The notes: generated from the sequence alone by a model not told the origin. Shown: positions 25,758 through 35,466, counted from the stretch's first letter. The stretch: DNA of 64,000 nucleotides from Streptomyces sp. WAC 01529 (GCF_003945545.1 NZ_CP029617.1:372001-436000), one strand, 5' to 3'. Made by a program: numbers and translations.

Positions 25758-26951
25758 TCACACCAGGGCGTCGAGGAGCGAGGCGTCGTACGGCACCGCC
25801 TTGTCCAAGCGGCCGGTGAGCGCCTTGACGGGCCAGCCGGGGTCGGCGACCAACGCGCGTGCGACGGCGACGAGGTCGAACTCGTCGCGTTCCAGCCGGT
25901 CCAGGAGCGGGTCGATACCGGTGACGCCGGACCGCTGTGCGCGCCCCGGCGCCCCGGCGAACTGCCGGTCGAGACCGACGGAGCCCACGGTGATCGACGG
26001 CCTGCCGGTGAGCTTCTTCGCCCAGCCCGCGAGGTTCAGGTCACTGCCCGCGAACTCGGGGAGCCAGTAGCGCCGCGTGGAGGCGTGGAAGGCGTCCACA
26101 CCGGCCGCCGCGAGCGGGGTGAGCAGCTGCTCCAGCTCGGCCGGGTTCTCGGCGACGCGGGCCTCATAGTGGTCGGTCTTCCACTGGGAGAGGCGGAAGA
26201 CGACCGGGAAGCCGGGTGAGACCACCGCACGCACGGCGGCGACGATCTCGGCGGCGAACCGCGCGCGGGAGGCGTGGTCCCCGCCGTAGGCGTCACCGCG
26301 GGTGTTCGTGCCGTGCCACAGGAACGCGTCGATCAAGTAGCCGTGCGCGCCGTGCAGTTCGACGCCGTCGAAGCCGATGCGCTCGGCGGCGGCGGCCGCC
26401 TCGGCGAAGGCCTCGACCACCGCGTCGATGTCGTCGAGCGTCATGGCCCTGCCGTGCGGGCGCCCGTCGAGGTCGATCCCCGAGGGCCCTTCCGCGGGTA
26501 CGCCGAGCGGCGGGACGGCGTCGGTGCGGAGCACGCCCGTATGCCACAGCTGGGGCATGATCCGGCCGCCCGCCCCGTGCACCCGTTCGACCACCCTCGC
26601 CCAGCCCGCCAGGGCCTTCTCCCCGTGGAAATGCGGCACGCGGTCGTACGCGGCCGCCGCGTCCCGCCCCACGTAGGTGCCCTCGGTGACGATCAGCCCG
26701 GCGCCTCCGGCCGCCCGCCGCGCGTAGTACGCGGCGACGTCCTCACCGGGCACTCCGCCCGGCGAGAAGCGTCTGGTCACGGCGGCCATCGCGATCCGGT
26801 TGCGCAGCGTCAAGTCACCCAGGGCGAAGGGCTGTCCCAGCAGGCGTGCGGCACGGGACCGCGAATCGAGGGCCGTGTCCGTAAGGACTGAAGGGGCCGA
26901 AGGGACTGAAGGGGCGTTAGGGGGCGAAGGCGTCGCGTCGGTCTTCTCCAT
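25758..26951 (-). CDS. Old Yellow Enzyme family NADH:flavin oxidoreductase
   Basis: 397 aa. This is an FMN TIM barrel: 'LRNRIAMAAVTRRFSPGG', 'QLWHTGVLR' , 'FDGVELHGAHGYLIDAFLWHGTNTRGDAYGG' (cut here for brevity to the H-x-x-x-G-Y-L core) and a C-terminal 'FDLVAVARALVADPGWPVK'. It reduces activated alkenes of enones, or related substrates. AGGAG lies upstream of ATG 26951. The N-terminal tail before residue 40 is Pro/Ser-rich with repeats of 'PSVPSAPSV'. It is divergent from the MoxR gene; a 17-bp-spaced direct repeat lies in between. Confidence 0.9.
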   Translation of the reverse strand: MEKTDATPSPPNAPSVPSAPSVLTDTALDSRSRAARLLGQPFALGDLTLRNRIAMAAVTRRFSPGGVPGEDVAAYYARRAAGGAGLIVTEGTYVGRDAAAAYDRVPHFHGEKALAGWARVVERVHGAGGRIMPQLWHTGVLRTDAVPPLGVPAEGPSGIDLDGRPHGRAMTLDDIDAVVEAFAEAAAAAERIGFDGVELHGAHGYLIDAFLWHGTNTRGDAYGGDHASRARFAAEIVAAVRAVVSPGFPVVFRLSQWKTDHYEARVAENPAELEQLLTPLAAAGVDAFHASTRRYWLPEFAGSDLNLAGWAKKLTGRPSITVGSVGLDRQFAGAPGRAQRSGVTGIDPLLDRLERDEFDLVAVARALVADPGWPVKALTGRLDKAVPYDASLLDALV

Positions 26952-26974
26952 CACAGGCTCCTCTGCCTTGCATA

Positions 26975-27006
26975 CGTGATCGTCTCGCGCAGGTGATCGT
27001 CTTGCG
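26975..27006. promoter_or_regulatory. Direct repeat upstream of the Old Yellow Enzyme gene
   Basis: CGTGATCGTCTCGCG (26975-26989) and GGTGATCGTCTTGCG (26992-27006) are spaced 17 bp apart, 24 bp upstream of the start codon on the minus strand. The phasing suits a regulator that binds in tandem; the protein is unknown. Confidence 0.4.
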
Positions 27007-27129
27007 TGCGAAATCAACGAAAGAAGCGTAACTCATTTACCTCTGTCGCCCTGGCTCCAGGACGTGACGTGCGCCGCAAACGGCGTCCGGGTGTTGTGGG
27101 GGTGCGGCCGGAACTGATCAGGTGCGCTC

Positions 27130-27999
27130 ATGACGACCGGGTACTTCACGTCCGTCGACGAGGTCGCGGTCCGCCTGGCGGAGGCCGGATATCTGGCCTC
27201 GCCCGCGGTCGCCACCACCGTCTTCCTCGCCGACAGGCTCGGCAAGCCGCTGCTCGTGGAGGGCCCGGCCGGGGTGGGCAAGACGGAGCTGGCGAAGGCC
27301 GTCGCGCAGGTCGCGGGCGCCCGCCTGATCCGGCTCCAGTGCTACGAGGGCGTGGACGAGTCCCGCGCGCTCTACGAGTGGAACCACGCCAAGCAGTTGC
27401 TCCGCATCACCGCCGGGCGCGACGAGTCGTGGGACGAGACGCGCACGGACATCTTCAGCGAGGAGTTCCTGCTCTCGCGCCCGCTGCTCACGGCGATCCG
27501 CGGCACCGAGCCGAAGGTGCTGCTGATCGACGAGACCGACAAGGCGGACGTCGAGGTGGAGGGCCTGCTCCTCGAAGTCCTCAGCGACTTCCAGGTCACC
27601 GTTCCCGAGCTGGGCACGATCAGCGCGGAGCGGCGCCCGTTCGTGGTCCTCACCTCCAACGCGAGCCGGGAGCTGTCCGAGGCGCTGCGCCGCCGCTGTC
27701 TGTTCCTCCATATCGGCTTCCCCGAGGAGGAGTTGGAGCGCCGCATCGTCCGGATGAGGGTGCCGGGCCTGGACGAGGTGCTCGCCGATGCGGTGGTGCG
27801 GGTGGTGGGCGCGCTGCGCGCCATGGATCTGCGGAAGGTGCCGTCGGTCGCCGAGACCATCGACTGGGCGCGCACCCTGCTGGCGCTCGGTGTCGGCACC
27901 CTGGACGAGACGGTCGTACGCGACAGCCTCGGCGTCGTCCTGAAGCACCAGGACGACGTACTGAAGGCGGCAGCCAAGCTGGACCTGGACGCCGTGTGA
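27130..27999 (+). CDS. MoxR-type AAA ATPase (CoxD-like)
   Basis: 289 aa. Walker A GPAGVGKT is at residue 46, Walker B 'VLLIDETDKAD' near 137, and the sensor 'VVLTSNASRELSEALRRRCL' follows. Such ATPases act as chaperones that insert metals or remodel partner complexes together with a VWA protein. The stop codon overlaps the GTG of the following VWA gene by four bases (GTGA). The pair resembles the CoxD/CoxE proteins that mature CO dehydrogenase, but the nearest molybdenum hydroxylase operon is 8.7 kb away on the other strand. Confidence 0.93.
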   Translation: MTTGYFTSVDEVAVRLAEAGYLASPAVATTVFLADRLGKPLLVEGPAGVGKTELAKAVAQVAGARLIRLQCYEGVDESRALYEWNHAKQLLRITAGRDESWDETRTDIFSEEFLLSRPLLTAIRGTEPKVLLIDETDKADVEVEGLLLEVLSDFQVTVPELGTISAERRPFVVLTSNASRELSEALRRRCLFLHIGFPEEELERRIVRMRVPGLDEVLADAVVRVVGALRAMDLRKVPSVAETIDWARTLLALGVGTLDETVVRDSLGVVLKHQDDVLKAAAKLDLDAV

Positions 28000-29462
28000 G
28001 GGCGCTCCCCGACCCCGGGGCGCCCGCTGCCGAAGAGGCCGGTGCCGAAGGGGCCGCCGCCGCAGAAACCCGCGCCGTGGAGACCCGTGCCGAGGGGGTC
28101 ACCGGCAGGCTCACCGGTCTCGTCAGGGCGCTGCGCTCGCACGGTCTGCGGATCGGCCCGGGCGAGACCGTCGACGCGGCGGCCGCCCTTGAAGCGCTCG
28201 GCCTCGCCGACCGCGAGCGGGTCAGGGAAGGGCTGGCCGCCGCGCTGCTCCACCAGGAGAGCCAGCGGGCGGTCTTCGATCCCGTCTTCGAGCTGTACTT
28301 CCCGTTGGGCAGAGGTGTCTCGGCACAGGAGGGCGGCGCCGAGCCCGACCGGGAGGCGCTGCGCGAGCGTCTGGTCGCCGCGCTCGCTGCGGACGACCAG
28401 GCGCTGCTCGGCCGGTTGGCGCGCGAGGCGGTGGACGGCTTCGGCGGGTACGGCTCGGCGCAGGGGTCAGACGGCTGGTCCTCCCACCAGACGCTGAGCC
28501 GCCTGCGGCCCGAGACGCTTCTCGCGCGTGTTCTCGCCGCTCTGCGCGCGGGGGCCACCGGCGCTCCCGAGGGGGCCGCCGCGTTCACGGACCGGCTTGA
28601 GCCCGACGAGATCCGGCGCCGCATCGAAGGGTTCCGCGAGCGCGTCCGGACCGAGGCGCGCCGCCGGGTCGCCGAGCGGCGCGGCACCGAGGAGATCGCC
28701 CGCCGGGCCGTGGCGACCAGCGCCGACCGGGTCGACTTCCTGCTCGCGGGCCGCGCGCAGCTCGACGAACTGCGCAGGGCCGTGTATCCGCTGGCCCGCA
28801 AACTCGCGACCCGGCTCGCCGCCCGGCGCAGACGGGCCGCACACGGCAGCATCGACCTGCGCCGCACCCTGCGCGGCTCCCTGTCGACCGGCGGTGTGCC
28901 GATGCGGCCGGTGCTGCGCCGCCGCCGTCCCGCACGGCCCGAACTGGTGCTGCTCTGCGATGTGTCCGGCTCGGTGGCGGGCTTCGCGAACTTCACGATG
29001 CTGCTGGTGCAGGCGCTGCACGACCAGTTCAGCAAGGTGCGCGTGTTCGCGTTCGTCAACCGTGCCGACGAGGTGACCGGGCTGCTCGCGCGCGGCTCCG
29101 CGGACCCGGCGGGCCTCGGCGCCCGCATCCTCGGCGAGGCAGCGGTGACCGGCTGGCACGGCAGCAGCGACTACGGCACCTCCCTCTGCGAGTTCGCCGA
29201 GCGCCACCTCGACGCGGTCGGCCCGCGCACCACGGTCTTCGTCCTCGGCGACGCCCGTACGAACATGAGCGACCCGAACCTCCCGGCGCTGCGGCAGATC
29301 GCCGGGCGGGCCCGCCGGGTGTACTGGCTCAACCCCGAGCAGCGCGCGCAGTGGTCGACCGGTGACTCGGCGGCGTACGCGTACGCGGAACTGGTCGAGA
29401 TGCACGAGTGCCGCAACGCCCGGCAGCTCGGCGAGCTGATCGCGCGGCTGCTGCCGGTGTGA
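27996..29462 (+). CDS. VWA domain CoxE-like protein
   Basis: 488 aa from GTG 27996. After an Ala/Glu-rich lead, the helical part 'GLVRALRSHGLRIGPGETVDAAAALEALG' is the CoxE N-terminal domain. The VWA MIDAS motif DVSGS is near residue 322, with 'HGSSDYGTSLCEF' and 'VFVLGDARTNMSDP' as later metal-site segments. It should work with the overlapping MoxR ATPase. The C terminus 'RNARQLGELIARLLPV' is typical. A GGTCAGGACC repeat tract follows the stop. Confidence 0.93.
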   Translation: MRALPDPGAPAAEEAGAEGAAAAETRAVETRAEGVTGRLTGLVRALRSHGLRIGPGETVDAAAALEALGLADRERVREGLAAALLHQESQRAVFDPVFELYFPLGRGVSAQEGGAEPDREALRERLVAALAADDQALLGRLAREAVDGFGGYGSAQGSDGWSSHQTLSRLRPETLLARVLAALRAGATGAPEGAAAFTDRLEPDEIRRRIEGFRERVRTEARRRVAERRGTEEIARRAVATSADRVDFLLAGRAQLDELRRAVYPLARKLATRLAARRRRAAHGSIDLRRTLRGSLSTGGVPMRPVLRRRRPARPELVLLCDVSGSVAGFANFTMLLVQALHDQFSKVRVFAFVNRADEVTGLLARGSADPAGLGARILGEAAVTGWHGSSDYGTSLCEFAERHLDAVGPRTTVFVLGDARTNMSDPNLPALRQIAGRARRVYWLNPEQRAQWSTGDSAAYAYAELVEMHECRNARQLGELIARLLPV

Positions 29463-29507
29463 GACGCGGCACGGGGCGGCAACGGCCCGCGCGCGGCGGG
29501 CGACGCC

Positions 29508-29553
29508 CGGTCAGGACCGGTCAGGACCGGCAGCCAGGTCGTCAGGACCGGTC
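29508..29553. repeat. Short GGTCAGGACC repeats
   Basis: Three copies of GGTCAGGACCG-type sequence lie between the VWA gene and the convergent HhH gene, the last one covering the HhH stop codon. They may form a weak bidirectional hairpin. Confidence 0.5.
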
Positions 29554-30204
29554 AGCCCCCGCCGCCACGTCGTCGGCGATGGACTTGTCCAGGGCGGCGC
29601 GCACCAGCGCCGCCGACAGGGCCGCGGGGTCCGTGTCCCCGGCGAGGCGCAGCAGTTCCTCCTCGTCCTCGGGCAGACCGAGCCGGCCCGCGCCTTGCAG
29701 CGCCTTGCCGCCCAGGCGGGGCCCGACCCGCGGCCACACCCGCTGCACCTCGCGCAGGAAGATGTCCGCGCCCGTCGGGCCGAGACCGGGCACGGTCTGG
29801 AGCAGGCGGCGCAGCGCGGCGTCGGTGTCGGCGGCGTCCCGCAGGCGGCGCAGATCGCCCCCGTACTCCCGCAGGACCAGCTCGGCGCCCTCGCCCAGCT
29901 GGGTGGAGGTGCTCTCGTCGTAGCGGCGGTACCCGCCGCGGCCCAGCGCGTCGACCCGCCGCTGCCACGACGCGTCGGCCATGCGCCGCGGGTCACGCAG
30001 GCCGGCGGCGAACAGCTCCTGGGCGGCACCGACGGCCGCGGCGGCGCGGATGCGGGCGCTCAGCAGTACGGACAGGACGAGGAGTTGGTACAGCGGCTGC
30101 GGGGTGTCCCGCAGCCGGATGCCCGCCTCCTCGGCGTAGGTGCGCCCGTGGGCGTCGAGCAGTGCCCGCACGACGGCCCGGTCGCGGTCGCGTCGGTCGG
30201 CCAT
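29542..30204 (-). CDS. Endonuclease III-like helix-hairpin-helix protein
   Basis: 220 aa. The helical fold has 'LYQLLVLSVLLSARIRAAAAVGAAQELF' at the start and a helix-hairpin-helix 'VPGLGPTGADIFLREVQ' near residues 140-157, as in the HhH-GPD DNA glycosylases. The C-terminal Cys cluster of endonuclease III is absent and the usual Lys of the hairpin is not visible (Thr in GPTGAD), so base excision activity is uncertain. It has a strong GGAGGAG ribosome binding site. It is divergent from the ATP-grasp gene. Confidence 0.65.
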   Translation of the reverse strand: MADRRDRDRAVVRALLDAHGRTYAEEAGIRLRDTPQPLYQLLVLSVLLSARIRAAAAVGAAQELFAAGLRDPRRMADASWQRRVDALGRGGYRRYDESTSTQLGEGAELVLREYGGDLRRLRDAADTDAALRRLLQTVPGLGPTGADIFLREVQRVWPRVGPRLGGKALQGAGRLGLPEDEEELLRLAGDTDPAALSAALVRAALDKSIADDVAAGADRS

Positions 30205-30339
30205 GGTTCTCCTCCCGGTCGGATCGTCTCCCCCGCCATCATGGCCGACGTGTGCGTCTCCGGCCTGCGGGTACACAGCCGCTCTGACGTCGGAAAAGAG
30301 ACTCGGAACAGAAACTCCGGGCAAGGAGAGGGAACATCT

Positions 30340-31653
30340 GTGGCTGCACACCAGAAGAACGTATTCGTGATCGGCCTGGACGAGGCCAATCTGCCCACAC
30401 TGCGTGCCATCCCGCACGCGCGGGACTACCGGTTCCATCCGCTGCTCACGGTCGACGAGCTCCAGGGCGGCGAGGTCTCCGTACCGGATCTGCTGGCGAA
30501 GGCGCGGAAGGTGCTCGACGGGTTCGACGGCGACATCGACGCGATCGTGAGCTACTGGGACTTTCCGGGCAGCACGCTCGTGGCGATGCTCGGTGACCAG
30601 TACGGCACCCGCAGCACCAGTCTCGAGTCGATCGTCAAGTGCGAGCACAAGTACTGGAGCCGCCTGGAGCAGCAGAAGGTGGTCGACGAGCACCCCCGCT
30701 TCGGCCGGGTCGACCTGGAGGCCGAGTCCCCGCGGCCGCCCGAGGGCGTGCGCTTCCCGATGTGGCTCAAGCCCGCCCTGTCGTACTCCTCGAAGCTGGC
30801 GTACAGCGTGAAGGACCAGAAGGAGTTCGACGAGGCCGTGGCGAGGATCAAGGAGGGGATCGGCACGGTCGGCCGGCCCTTCGAGTACATCCTCGACCAG
30901 ATAGAACTGCCCGAGGAGATGGCGGGGATCGGCGCCCAGGTCTGTCTCGCCGAGGAGGCGCTCTCGGGCATCCAGGTCGCGGTCGAGGGATACGTCCACC
31001 GGGGCGAGGTCACCGTCTACGGCGTCCTGGACTCCATCAACTACCCCGACTCCTCGTGCTTCCTGCGCCACCAGTACCCCTCCACCCTGCCGGAGCCGGT
31101 GGTGCGGAGGCTGCACGACGTCTCCGTGCGCGTGATGCGGCAGATAGGCATGGACGACGCGACCTTCAGCATCGAGTACTTCTACGACCCCGGCACCGAC
31201 GAGCTGAACCTGCTGGAGATCAACCCCCGGCACTCGCAGTCGCACGCGGAGCTGTTCGAGTACGTCGACGGCGTGCCGAACCACCACTGCATGGTCAGCC
31301 TCGCCTTCGACGAGGACCCGGCGATGCCCCACCGCGAGGGCCCCTGCGCGACCTCCGCCAAGTGGTACTACCGGTGGTTCGCCGACGGCGTCGTGCACAA
31401 CGTGCCCACGCGCGAGGACATCGACCGCATCGAGCGCGAGATCGGGAACGTGCGGATCGAGGTCAACGTCGAAGAGGGGCAGCGGCTCTCCGACTCCGGC
31501 CACCAGGACAGCTACAGCTTCGAGCTGGCCCACATCTACACCGGGGGCGACAGCGAGGAGGAGCTGCGGCGCAAGTACGACCGGTGTGTGGCCGCGCTCG
31601 GGCTCACCTTCGACGACACGGAGCCCGGCGGCCGCGACCAGACCAACGACTAG
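30340..31653 (+). CDS. ATP-grasp ligase
   Basis: 437 aa from GTG 30340, behind AAGGAGAGGG. The ATP-grasp fold is seen in 'FPMWLKPALSYSSKLAYSV' (ATP-binding Lys), 'IQVAVEGYVHRGEVTVYGV' and the metal-binding 'NLLEINPRHSQSHAELFEY'. These enzymes form amide or related bonds from an acyl phosphate. The substrate is unknown. The next gene on this strand is a CocE-type hydrolase 81 bp on, then a FAD/Rieske enzyme, suggesting a small metabolic or peptide-modifying module. Confidence 0.88.
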   Translation: MAAHQKNVFVIGLDEANLPTLRAIPHARDYRFHPLLTVDELQGGEVSVPDLLAKARKVLDGFDGDIDAIVSYWDFPGSTLVAMLGDQYGTRSTSLESIVKCEHKYWSRLEQQKVVDEHPRFGRVDLEAESPRPPEGVRFPMWLKPALSYSSKLAYSVKDQKEFDEAVARIKEGIGTVGRPFEYILDQIELPEEMAGIGAQVCLAEEALSGIQVAVEGYVHRGEVTVYGVLDSINYPDSSCFLRHQYPSTLPEPVVRRLHDVSVRVMRQIGMDDATFSIEYFYDPGTDELNLLEINPRHSQSHAELFEYVDGVPNHHCMVSLAFDEDPAMPHREGPCATSAKWYYRWFADGVVHNVPTREDIDRIEREIGNVRIEVNVEEGQRLSDSGHQDSYSFELAHIYTGGDSEEELRRKYDRCVAALGLTFDDTEPGGRDQTND

Positions 31654-31734
31654 CACGACCGGACAGAACCCCACAGAACCCCAGGACTCCGCCTGCCCCG
31701 GCGGAGGAAGCAACCGAGAGGATGGCACGGCCCC

Positions 31735-33774
31735 ATGCGTTACGTGGGCAATCTCCCGTACGCGACCAAAGAGGAAGAACACGTCGTCGTCCCGATGTCC
31801 GACGGCACCCGCCTTTCGGCGCGGATCTGGCGCCCGACGTCCTCGGACGACACGCCGGTACCGGCCGTCCTGGAGTACATCCCGTACCGCAAGCGCGATC
31901 TGAGTTCCGTGCGCGACTCGATCCACCACCCCTACATCGCGGGCCACGGCTACGCGTGCGTCCGCGTGGACGTGCGCGGCACGGGCGAGTCCGAGGGCGT
32001 CCTGCGGGACGAGTACCTGGAAGTGGAGCAGACCGACGCCGAGGAAGTGCTGGCCTGGCTGGCCGAGCAGCCCTGGTGCGACGGGTCGACCGGCATGATG
32101 GGCATCTCCTGGGGCGCGTTCGCCGCCCTCCAGGTCGCCGCGCGCCGGCCGCCGAGCCTGAAGGCCATCGTCATCTCGTCGTTCACGGACGACCGGTACG
32201 CCGACGACATGCACTACATGGGCGGCGCGATGCTGTCCGACAACCTCGCCGAGGCGGGCACCATGTTCGCCTACGCCACCTGCCCGCCCGACCCGGCCGT
32301 GGTCGGCGACCGCTGGCGCGAGATGTGGCACGAGCGCATGGACCAGGCACGCCCCTGGGTCCTGGAATGGCTGCGCCACCAGCGCCGCGACGACTACTGG
32401 AAGCACGCCTCGGTCTGCGAGAACTACCAGGACGTACGCTGCCCCGTCCTCGCCTCCAGCGGGTGGGCGGACGGCTACTCCAACGCCGTGACGCGGCTGC
32501 TCGGCCATCTGGACGTGCCGCGCAAGGGGTTGATCGGCCCCTGGTCGCACAAGTATCCGCATCTGGGTGAGCCCGGCCCCGCCATCGGCTATCTCCAGGA
32601 AGTGGTGCGCTGGTGGGACCACTGGCTCAAGGGCGAGGACAACGGCGTCATGGACGGCCCGATGCTGCGGGCCTGGATGCAGGAGAGCGTGCCGCCCTCG
32701 ACCTCCTACGAGGAGCGTCCTGGCCGCTGGGTCGGCGAGCCCGAGTGGCCCTCGCCGCACATCCAGGAGGTCGCGCATCCCCTGCTGCGTCACCGCATCG
32801 CCTGGCAGGGCGAGCCGGTGGCGGAGCAGGAGGACGCCGGTGAGGCCATGACCGTGCAGTCCCCGCTGTCGGTCGGCCAGTTCGCCGGGAAGTGGGCCTC
32901 CTACAACGCGCCGCCCGACCTGCCCTACGACCAGCGCGAGGAGGACGGCGGCTCGCTGGTCTTCGACTCCCCCGAGCTGACCGAGCCGGTGGAGATCCTC
33001 GGCTCGCCCCGCGTCGACCTGGACCTCTCGGTCAGCGAACCGGTCGCCACAGTCGCCGCCCGCATCTCGGACGTCGCCCCCGACGGGCGGGCCACCCGGG
33101 TGACGTACGGCGTGCTCAACCTGACCCACAGGGACGGCACGGGCGAGCCGCAGCCGCTGGAACCGGGCCGCCGCTACCGAGCGACCCTCCAGCTCAACGG
33201 CGTGGCCCAGTCCTTCCCGCCCGGACACCGCATCCGGCTCTCGCTGTCCACGTCGTACTGGCCGCTGGCCTGGCCCCCGCCCCGGCCCGTCCTGCTCAGC
33301 GTGTACGAGGGCTCCAGCGCGCTGCGGCTTCCGGTGCGGCCGGTCGCCGAGCCGGACAACGCGCCGCAGCGCCCCTTCGAGGAGCCCGAGGGCACCGAGC
33401 CGCTGGCCACCACCCGGCTCTCGCCGCCGGACCAGCGCTGGGAGGTCAGGCGTGACCTGGTCGGCTACAACTCCGCGCTGGAGATCGTCAAGGACCGGGG
33501 CACCGTCCGGTACGAGGAGATCGGGCTCGACGCCGGCTGCCGCGCCTTCGAGCGGTACACGTCCACCGGTGACGACTTCACGTCGGTGGCCGGTGAGTCG
33601 GAGTGGACGATGCGGTTCGCGCGGGACGACTGGGACGTGAGCGTACGGACCCGCACGGTGCTGCGGTGCGACGAGGAGAACTTCTTCGTCGACGCGACCC
33701 TCGACGGTTACGAGGGTGAGCGCCGCGTCTTCTCCCGTACGTGGAACGAGACGCTGCCCCGCGACTGGCTCTGA
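31735..33774 (+). CDS. CocE/NonD family serine hydrolase
   Basis: 679 aa. The alpha/beta hydrolase domain contains the nucleophile GISWGAF near residue 123, following 'CVRVDVRGTGESEG'. The second half is the jelly-roll domain of X-Pro dipeptidyl peptidases ('GSPRVDLDLSVSEPVATVAARISDV' region). Members cleave esters (cocaine esterase) or peptides (S15 peptidases). This one is about 100 residues longer than CocE because of an extra C-terminal domain (after about residue 570) of unknown role. Confidence 0.9.
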   Translation: MRYVGNLPYATKEEEHVVVPMSDGTRLSARIWRPTSSDDTPVPAVLEYIPYRKRDLSSVRDSIHHPYIAGHGYACVRVDVRGTGESEGVLRDEYLEVEQTDAEEVLAWLAEQPWCDGSTGMMGISWGAFAALQVAARRPPSLKAIVISSFTDDRYADDMHYMGGAMLSDNLAEAGTMFAYATCPPDPAVVGDRWREMWHERMDQARPWVLEWLRHQRRDDYWKHASVCENYQDVRCPVLASSGWADGYSNAVTRLLGHLDVPRKGLIGPWSHKYPHLGEPGPAIGYLQEVVRWWDHWLKGEDNGVMDGPMLRAWMQESVPPSTSYEERPGRWVGEPEWPSPHIQEVAHPLLRHRIAWQGEPVAEQEDAGEAMTVQSPLSVGQFAGKWASYNAPPDLPYDQREEDGGSLVFDSPELTEPVEILGSPRVDLDLSVSEPVATVAARISDVAPDGRATRVTYGVLNLTHRDGTGEPQPLEPGRRYRATLQLNGVAQSFPPGHRIRLSLSTSYWPLAWPPPRPVLLSVYEGSSALRLPVRPVAEPDNAPQRPFEEPEGTEPLATTRLSPPDQRWEVRRDLVGYNSALEIVKDRGTVRYEEIGLDAGCRAFERYTSTGDDFTSVAGESEWTMRFARDDWDVSVRTRTVLRCDEENFFVDATLDGYEGERRVFSRTWNETLPRDWL

Positions 33775-33840
33775 CCGGACCGGCGACCCCCCGCCCCACA
33801 AGCGCGCAATGCCCCTTTTGCGTAGCCTGTGGGCAAGATC

Positions 33841-33864
33841 CCCCGCCGGGTTAGCCCGGCGGGG
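33841..33864. terminator. Hairpin between the hydrolase and FAD/Rieske genes
   Basis: A perfect 10-bp stem CCCCGCCGGG with a TTAG loop, 66 bp after the hydrolase stop and 48 bp before the next ATG. It could end the hydrolase transcript or sit in the leader of the next gene. Confidence 0.6.
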
Positions 33865-33912
33865 GCGGGGGAACCCGCACCCCCCACGAGCACCCAGAGA
33901 CCAGGAGTCCCC

Positions 33913-35466
33913 ATGGCCGTCGCACCCCGCACCGGACCGCTGCCGGGCCGGCCCGAGTCCTACTGGATGGACAGCACCGGACCCACGTCCTACCCGCCGC
34001 CGGCCGGGGACAGCGAGGTGGACGTCGTCGTGGTCGGCGGCGGTATCGCGGGGCTCGCCACCGCGTGGGAGGTGGCCCGCGACGGGCGCACGGTCGCCGT
34101 CCTCGAAGCGGACCGCATCGCCGCCGGGGTCACCGGCTACACCACCGCTAAGCTGACCTCGCTGCACACCCTCGTCTACGAGGAGCTGCGCCGCACCCGG
34201 GGGCCCGAGGCCGCCCACCTGTACGCCAGGTCCCAGCAGGAGGCGGTGGAGCACGTGGCCGCGGTCAGCACGGAGCTGGGCATCGACTGCCAACTGGAGC
34301 GTGCCCCGGCCTACACCTACACCGTCCGGCCGGAGGAGACCGACAAACTGCGGGCCGAGGCGGAGGCGGCCCGTGAGGCCGGTCTGCCCGCCGAGTACAC
34401 CGAGATCACCGGGCTGCCCTTCGATGTGGCGGGCGCGGTGCGCGTCGACGACCAGGCGCAGTTCCACCCCCGCGCCTACCTGCTGGCGCTCGCCGAGGAC
34501 CTGTGCGCGCGAGGGGGCGTCATCCACGAGCGCACCCGGGTGACCGGTCTGCGCGAGGGCTCCCCGTGCAAGGTGACCACCGAGTCCGGGCACACGGTCA
34601 CCGCGAAGTCGGTCGTCGTCGCCACCCATTACCCCGTCTTCGACCGGGCCCTGCTCTTCGCCCGGCTCTCGGCCCAGCGCGAACTCGTCGTCGCCGCGCC
34701 GCTCGCCCCCGGCCAGGACCCCGGCGGCATGTACATCACGCAGGACGAGGGCAAGCGGTCGGTGCGCACCGCGCCGTACGGCGACGACGGCGGGCGGCTC
34801 CTCATCGTCACGGGTGAGGGCTTCACCCCGGGCACGGGCGACGCCGCCGCCGGGTTCCGCGCGCTGGACACCTGGATGCGGGAGCGCTTCGACGTCGCGG
34901 AGACGGCCTACCGGTGGGCGGCGCAGGACAACTCCGTGACCGATGGCGTGCCGATGGTCGGCCCCTTCCATCCCGGCGCCCGGAACACCTATGTGGCCAC
35001 GGGGTTCGGCGGCTGGGGCATGAGCGGCGGCATCATGGCGGGCAGGCTGCTGGCCCGGCTGATCCGCGGGGAGAAGTCCCCCTGGGCCGACCTGTACGAC
35101 CCGCGCCGGCTGCTCAGCACCCTGCGCGAGGCGCCCGCGCTGCTGAGCCAGCAGGCCGAGGTCGCCAAGCACTTCGTCGGGGACCGGCTGCGCACCTCGC
35201 ACGTCGACTCGGTGGACGAGATCCCGCCGGGCTCGGGCGCGGTGGTGCGGGTCGAGGGGCGCCGCTGCGCGGTCCACCGCGACGAGAGCGGCGCACTGCA
35301 CGCCGTCTCCGCCCGCTGTACGCATCTGGGGTGCCTGGTCGCCTTCAACGAGGCGGAGACCACGTGGGAGTGCCCGTGCCACGGCTCCCGCTTCGGCACC
35401 GACGGGGAGGTCCTCCAGGGACCGGCCACCCGTCCGCTGGAGCCCCGGGAGCTGCCGGACTCCTGA
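33913..35466 (+). CDS. FAD-dependent oxidoreductase with C-terminal Rieske domain
   Basis: 517 aa. The FAD-binding Rossmann motif VVVGGGIAGLATAWE is near residue 37. The DAO-type fold continues through 'GFGGWGMSGGIMAGRL'. A Rieske [2Fe-2S] domain follows at about 435-510, with CTHLGC and CPCHGS as ligand motifs. It is a soluble amine or glycine-oxidase-like enzyme with an extra electron relay. Its start ATG lies behind GGAGTCCCC. It is probably independent of the genes before it, given the hairpin in between. Confidence 0.92.
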   Translation: MAVAPRTGPLPGRPESYWMDSTGPTSYPPPAGDSEVDVVVVGGGIAGLATAWEVARDGRTVAVLEADRIAAGVTGYTTAKLTSLHTLVYEELRRTRGPEAAHLYARSQQEAVEHVAAVSTELGIDCQLERAPAYTYTVRPEETDKLRAEAEAAREAGLPAEYTEITGLPFDVAGAVRVDDQAQFHPRAYLLALAEDLCARGGVIHERTRVTGLREGSPCKVTTESGHTVTAKSVVVATHYPVFDRALLFARLSAQRELVVAAPLAPGQDPGGMYITQDEGKRSVRTAPYGDDGGRLLIVTGEGFTPGTGDAAAGFRALDTWMRERFDVAETAYRWAAQDNSVTDGVPMVGPFHPGARNTYVATGFGGWGMSGGIMAGRLLARLIRGEKSPWADLYDPRRLLSTLREAPALLSQQAEVAKHFVGDRLRTSHVDSVDEIPPGSGAVVRVEGRRCAVHRDESGALHAVSARCTHLGCLVAFNEAETTWECPCHGSRFGTDGEVLQGPATRPLEPRELPDS

